64,000 bases of DNA from Alteromonas sp. KUL49. Its GTDB lineage: Bacteria; Pseudomonadota; Gammaproteobacteria; Enterobacterales; Alteromonadaceae. The stretch lies in the NCBI RefSeq assembly GCF_006538345.1, contig NZ_BJKL01000010.1, positions 1-64,000 on the forward strand, read 5' to 3'. Under the pieces are notes generated by a model, which was not told where the DNA came from, did not search any database, and saw only the letters and a list, made by a program, of their open reading frames with translations. Below are positions 62,815 to 64,000 of this stretch, piece by piece (the first letter of the stretch is position 1; every line of letters starts with the position of its first letter). A program made the translations under genes and the position numbers.

Positions 62815-63608
62815 ATGCGCAAATTACTTAATTCACGAGCACTCTGTGCTGTGGCATCTGCCACTCTTCTCTCTTTATCACCTATTTTTGCAAATGCTAC
62901 CGTCGTATTTGTTGAAACCAATATAGGTAACTTCGAAATTAACCTGACTGATGAAGATACGCCCGAAACTGTTGCCAACTTTTTACGTTATGTTGAGGCA
63001 GAGCGATATAGCAATGTAATCGTTCACCGCTCTATTAATAACTTCATCACACAAACTGGTGGTTACACGTTTAACAGTGAAACGGGTACGTTAACAGGTG
63101 TTGATGCATTTGACCCAGTGGTGAATGAGCCTGTTTTTTCTAACGTACGTGGCACTATCGCTATGGCGAAACTTGGAGGAGATCCAAACAGTGCTACCAG
63201 CGAATGGTTTATCAATTTAGCTGATAACAGTGCTAACTTAGATTTTCAGAACGAGGGTTTTACCGTTTTGGTACGGTAATGGGAGATGGCATGGAAGTTA
63301 TTGATAGTATTGCCGACGTTCCAAAATACAACTCTGGTGGCGCATTTACTGATTGGCCATTGCGTAATGATCCACAAGCGGGTGACCAACTCACATTAGA
63401 CAATGTAATACTCATAGAATCTATTACTGTGACTGACCCGAACACAGTTACAAATCCAGAAACAAAGCCACCGGCTACTAGCAACACACCTGTTGATCCT
63501 CCATCAACGCCTAGTAATCCATCCAGTGACAGCGGCGGTGGCACTATGGGTTGGGCTGCTGTATTCCTTGCTCTTATGGTGGGTTTACGCAGAAAGTTTA
63601 AAGCCTAG
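62815..63608 (+). pseudogene. Secreted cyclophilin-type peptidyl-prolyl isomerase with GlyGly-CTERM tail, frameshifted
   Basis: One gene of about 264 residues in two frames. Signal peptide ends IFANA. The cyclophilin core has VVFVETNIGNFEINLTDED, ANFLRYVEAERYSNVIVHR, GTIAMAKLGGDPNSATSEWF and, after the break, GDGMEVIDSIADVP. Adding one T in the T4 run 63266-63269 restores FTVFGTVMGDGMEVID. The C-terminus has a Pro/Thr/Ser-rich linker, then GGGTMGW, a hydrophobic helix and LRRKF, the GlyGly-CTERM signal processed by rhombosortase. It would therefore be exported and cut at the surface. The missing base is in a homopolymer and probably a sequencing error. Confidence 0.82.
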
Positions 63609-63622
63609 TAAACGTTACATAT

Positions 63623-63649
63623 ACAGGCCGCCTTTAGTTTGCGGCCTGT
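63623..63649. terminator. Bidirectional terminator between the cyclophilin and serine hydrolase genes
   Basis: Arms ACAGGCCGC / GCGGCCTGT with a nine-base loop, between convergent genes. Confidence 0.75.
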
Positions 63650-63652
63650 GTA

Positions 63653-64000
63653 TTACTGATTTAACTCAGCGAGTATTTTGGAAAACTGCACTTCCATCGG
63701 ATAGTCACCTGAAGTCCAGCCCAATCGCACAACCACGGTATTTTGCGAGGGCAACATCATCACGACTTGCTTTCGGTTACCCATCATAAAGTAGGCGTCT
63801 TGCGGAAGCGCAGGCCATATCAGCTTTGGCTCTGGTGAATTCCGGTCACTATTCAGCCAAAACTGATAACCATACTGAGGATAGTTGTCGCTCTCATTGG
63901 GTGATGTTGCCTGAGCTACCCAATTTGAGTCTAGCAACTGCACGCCATTAATTTTGCCGTCGTTCACCATTAGCCATCCAAGCCTCGCCCAGTCTCTAGC
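63653..64000 (-). CDS. Serine hydrolase (beta-lactamase / class C family), C-terminal part cut by window edge
   Basis: The frame is open through base 64000, so only the last 115 or so residues are seen. ARDWARLGWLMVNDGKINGVQLL and YGYQFWLN, followed by YFMMGNRKQVVMMLPSQNTVVVRLGW, are the typical C-terminal half of class C beta-lactamase-like serine hydrolases (the third motif region with the strand beside the active site). The Ser-x-x-Lys motif lies off the window. It converges on the cyclophilin gene across a terminator. Role unknown; such proteins include esterases and peptidases. Confidence 0.85.
   Translation of the reverse strand, partial: ARDWARLGWLMVNDGKINGVQLLDSNWVAQATSPNESDNYPQYGYQFWLNSDRNSPEPKLIWPALPQDAYFMMGNRKQVVMMLPSQNTVVVRLGWTSGDYPMEVQFSKILAELNQ

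Overview
The window looks like chromosomal DNA of a marine gammaproteobacterium of the Alteromonadales (Alteromonas / Paraglaciecola-like). Supporting signs are large TonB-dependent receptors without SusD partners, Alteromonas-type PL24 ulvan lyases, YgjV, DUF3718 proteins, an initiator tRNA and moderate GC content. This placement is inferred from gene content, not from a search.

About 5-39.8 kb is a polysaccharide-utilisation region that I read as an ulvan (sulfated rhamnose / glucuronate green-algal polysaccharide) locus. It holds two sulfatases, a TonB-dependent receptor, a Gfo/Idh/MocA oxidoreductase, two PL24-type lyases, two GH106 and two GH78 rhamnosidase-type enzymes, a lipoprotein with BNR-propeller plus jelly-roll lyase folds, and an RpiB/LacA-type isomerase that could handle the deoxy-uronate from lyase products. 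A cold-shock gene and a gph-like phosphatase sit inside it. The enzyme operon 39831-31602 is headed by an ECF sigma factor and a FecR-LamG membrane protein of a kind better known from Planctomycetes/Verrucomicrobia.

The most unusual element is a two-gene unit at 15329-18915. One PL24 lyase ends in four Ig-like repeats and a dockerin-like calcium-loop pair. The gene 14 bases downstream encodes a small secreted protein that resembles a cohesin domain followed by a PEP-CTERM-like sorting tail. Together they suggest a minimal cellulosome-like attachment of an ulvan lyase to the surface of a Gram-negative cell.

From 40 to 54 kb lie housekeeping and accessory genes: an MFS transporter, an alpha/beta hydrolase next to a sigma factor with a membrane domain, a molybdopterin oxidoreductase, tRNA-fMet, phhB, a second TonB receptor, a MaoC protein with a divergent LysR gene, two near-identical DUF3718 genes and another PEP-CTERM-like protein. 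From 54 to 60 kb is a fatty-acid beta-oxidation operon (FadJ-like enzyme, thiolase, acyl-CoA dehydrogenase). Next to it are a haloalkane dehalogenase-like enzyme and an SDR, then a GlyGly-CTERM cyclophilin and the edge of a serine hydrolase.

Four genes (macB-like, alpha/beta hydrolase, fadJ-like, cyclophilin) are each broken by one missing base in an A or T homopolymer. The uniform pattern suggests base-calling errors more than gene decay. No CRISPR array, integrase, transposase, exosortase or GH105 gene was seen.
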